A stretch of DNA of 6,589 bases from an uncultured Clostridia bacterium (GTDB lineage: Bacteria > Bacillota_A > Clostridia > UMGS1840 > HGM11507): assembly GCA_934403665.1 (NCBI GenBank), contig CAKRUL010000079.1, positions 1-6,589 of the forward strand, read 5' to 3'. Each line of letters starts with the position of its first letter. Position 1 is the first letter of the stretch. The notes under the pieces were generated by a model. That model was not told where the DNA came from. It was given only the letters and a program-made list of their open reading frames with translations, and ran no database searches. Positions 5,385 through 6,589 of the stretch are shown piece by piece. The translations under genes were made by a program, and so were the position numbers.

Positions 5385-6194
5385 CTACATTTCTGCAAAC
5401 ATACCGATGGCACGATACTTGTCGTACCGTTCTTGCAAAAGAAGGTCAAGCTCCTTTTCCTTCAGCATAGAAAGCGTAGTTTCAAGATAATGCCTGATGT
5501 TTTCGGCTGTTCCCTTCACATTCTTATGTGCGGCGCCGTCTGCCTCCTCAATAATGGCATCACACACGCCAAACGAATACAAATCCTGCGCTGTGATACG
5601 CATCATATTGGCAGCTTCCTCTTCACGGGTAGGATCCTTCCAAAGAATGGAGGCAAATCCCCGCGGTGAAATCACCGAGCAGATGGCATTGGAAAGCATT
5701 GCAAATGCATCGCAAACACCTAATGCAAGCGCGCCGCCTGATCCTCCTTCTCCCATCACGATGCTGACAATCGGAACTTTCAGAGCAGACATTTCCATCA
5801 GGTTTTTCGCAATCGCTTCGCCCTGACCGCGCTGTTCTGCTTCAATTCCGCAGAAAGCGCCCGAAGTATCGATAAAACAGAGCACCGGACGATGAAATTT
5901 TTCGGCTTGCTTCATCAAACGAAGTGCCTTGCGGTATCCCTCCGGATGCGGCATGCCAAAATTCGTCTTTTTGTTTTCATTGATATTTTTTCCTTTCAGA
6001 TGTCCGATCACCGTCACCGTTTGTCCTTCAAACACTCCGATGCCGCCCAGAATCGCTCTGTCGTCTCCGTACAGACGATCCCCGTGCATTTCATAAAACT
6101 CATCAAAAATCAAGGGAATATAGTCCTTTAAATTCGGCCGTTCTTTATGACGGATCAGTTGCAGTCTTTCATACGCCGATTTTTGATTTGTCAT
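5385..6194 (-). CDS. accA: Acetyl-CoA carboxylase carboxyltransferase subunit alpha
   Basis: The product is 269 residues. With AccD it transfers the carboxyl group from carboxybiotin on the biotin carrier protein to acetyl-CoA, making malonyl-CoA in the cytoplasm. Family marks are GDRLYGDDRAILGGIG (38-53), the GMPHPEGYRKA loop (80-90), GAFCGIEAEQRGQGEAIA (112-129) and the oxyanion-type glycine turn GEGGSGGALALG (148-159). It is shorter than the about 320-residue E. coli protein mainly because it lacks the long N-terminal extension, as is usual in Bacillota. The usual DTPGAYPG is DTSGAFCG here (109-116), a variation in a loop and not a lost catalytic residue. A strong ribosome binding site (AAAGGAGGT) precedes ATG 6194 and overlaps the end of accD, with 3 bp between the genes. 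Confidence 0.97.
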   Translation of the reverse strand: MTNQKSAYERLQLIRHKERPNLKDYIPLIFDEFYEMHGDRLYGDDRAILGGIGVFEGQTVTVIGHLKGKNINENKKTNFGMPHPEGYRKALRLMKQAEKFHRPVLCFIDTSGAFCGIEAEQRGQGEAIAKNLMEMSALKVPIVSIVMGEGGSGGALALGVCDAFAMLSNAICSVISPRGFASILWKDPTREEEAANMMRITAQDLYSFGVCDAIIEEADGAAHKNVKGTAENIRHYLETTLSMLKEKELDLLLQERYDKYRAIGMFAEM

Positions 6195-6197
6195 GCT

Positions 6198-6589
6198 TCA
6201 GACCTCCTTTTCACTGTGATAGCGCAGTAATTTTCCAAGCACGCTCTTCATTGCCTTTCGATGGACAATCATATCGACAAAGCCATGTTCCAGCAAAAAT
6301 TCCGCACTCTGGAATTCTTCCGGAAGTTTTTGTTTAATCGTTCCCTCAATGACTCTTCTTCCCGCAAAGCCGATCAATGTTTTGGGTTCCGAAATAATAA
6401 TATCTCCCAAGGAAGCAAAGCTTGCCGTCACGCCGCCCGTTGTTGGGTCGGTCGGAACGGCGATGTATAACAGACCTGCCTCGGAATGTTTTTTCACAGC
6501 TGCACTGGTTTTTGCCATCTGCATCAAAGAGATAATTCCCTCCTGCATTCTTGCGCCGCCGGAAGCGGTGAAAATAATAACCGGCAAGC
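6198..6589 (-). CDS. accD: Acetyl-CoA carboxylase carboxyltransferase subunit beta (N-terminus outside window)
   Basis: The last 129 codons of AccD are present and the frame runs out of the right edge. The usual length of 280-300 residues means roughly half is missing, including the N-terminal zinc finger. Visible marks are [13 protein letters not shown] near the edge (the acyl-CoA oxyanion region), [39 protein letters not shown] and [14 protein letters not shown], which match the C-terminal crotonase-like domain closely. The TTG at 6587 is an internal leucine and not a start. It is translationally coupled to accA. Confidence 0.96.
   Translation of the reverse strand, partial: LPVIIFTASGGARMQEGIISLMQMAKTSAAVKKHSEAGLLYIAVPTDPTTGGVTASFASLGDIIISEPKTLIGFAGRRVIEGTIKQKLPEEFQSAEFLLEHGFVDMIVHRKAMKSVLGKLLRYHSEKEV

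Overview
The window looks like chromosomal DNA from a Bacillota member of class Clostridia, possibly an Oscillospirales/Ruminococcaceae-type gut organism. This is inferred from clostridial-style surface-protein domains, AGGAGG-type ribosome binding sites, consensus sigma-A promoters and AT-rich spacers. No rRNA, marker gene or database search supports a finer placement.

Layout. Positions 1-2216 (minus) hold the first 738 codons of a very long secreted or surface protein: a signal peptide, a beta-helix-like region, then at least three Ig-like modules. It runs off the left edge. Positions 2217-2833 hold no convincing protein gene. They contain two 95-bp tandem copies (92/95 identical) of a highly structured element with an extended -10 promoter at its edge, and then the promoter of the next gene, whose start resembles the head of that element. 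Positions 2834-3673 (plus) encode a class I SAM-dependent methyltransferase. Positions 3734-3893 (plus) carry a textbook TTGACA-N17-TATAAT promoter, three consecutive hairpins (two with C-rich loops) and an intrinsic terminator. This is either a stand-alone small RNA or an attenuating leader. It precedes a two-gene operon: a DUF486/DMT-like small membrane protein (3951-4280) and a PAP2-family phosphatase with all three catalytic motifs (4295-5137). A long bidirectional terminator separates this operon from a convergent fatty-acid synthesis operon on the minus strand: accD (partial), accA and an acyl carrier protein gene.

How the genes work together. AccD and AccA form the carboxyltransferase half of acetyl-CoA carboxylase, which supplies malonyl-CoA. 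The acyl carrier protein carries the growing chain, so the right end is a type II fatty-acid synthesis locus. The DUF486/PAP2 pair is membrane-bound and may act on a lipid phosphate or lipid carrier, but its substrate cannot be read from sequence. The parts most worth a second look are the two non-coding regions: the tandem cloverleaf-like repeat at 2351-2568 and the structured RNA at 3769-3893.
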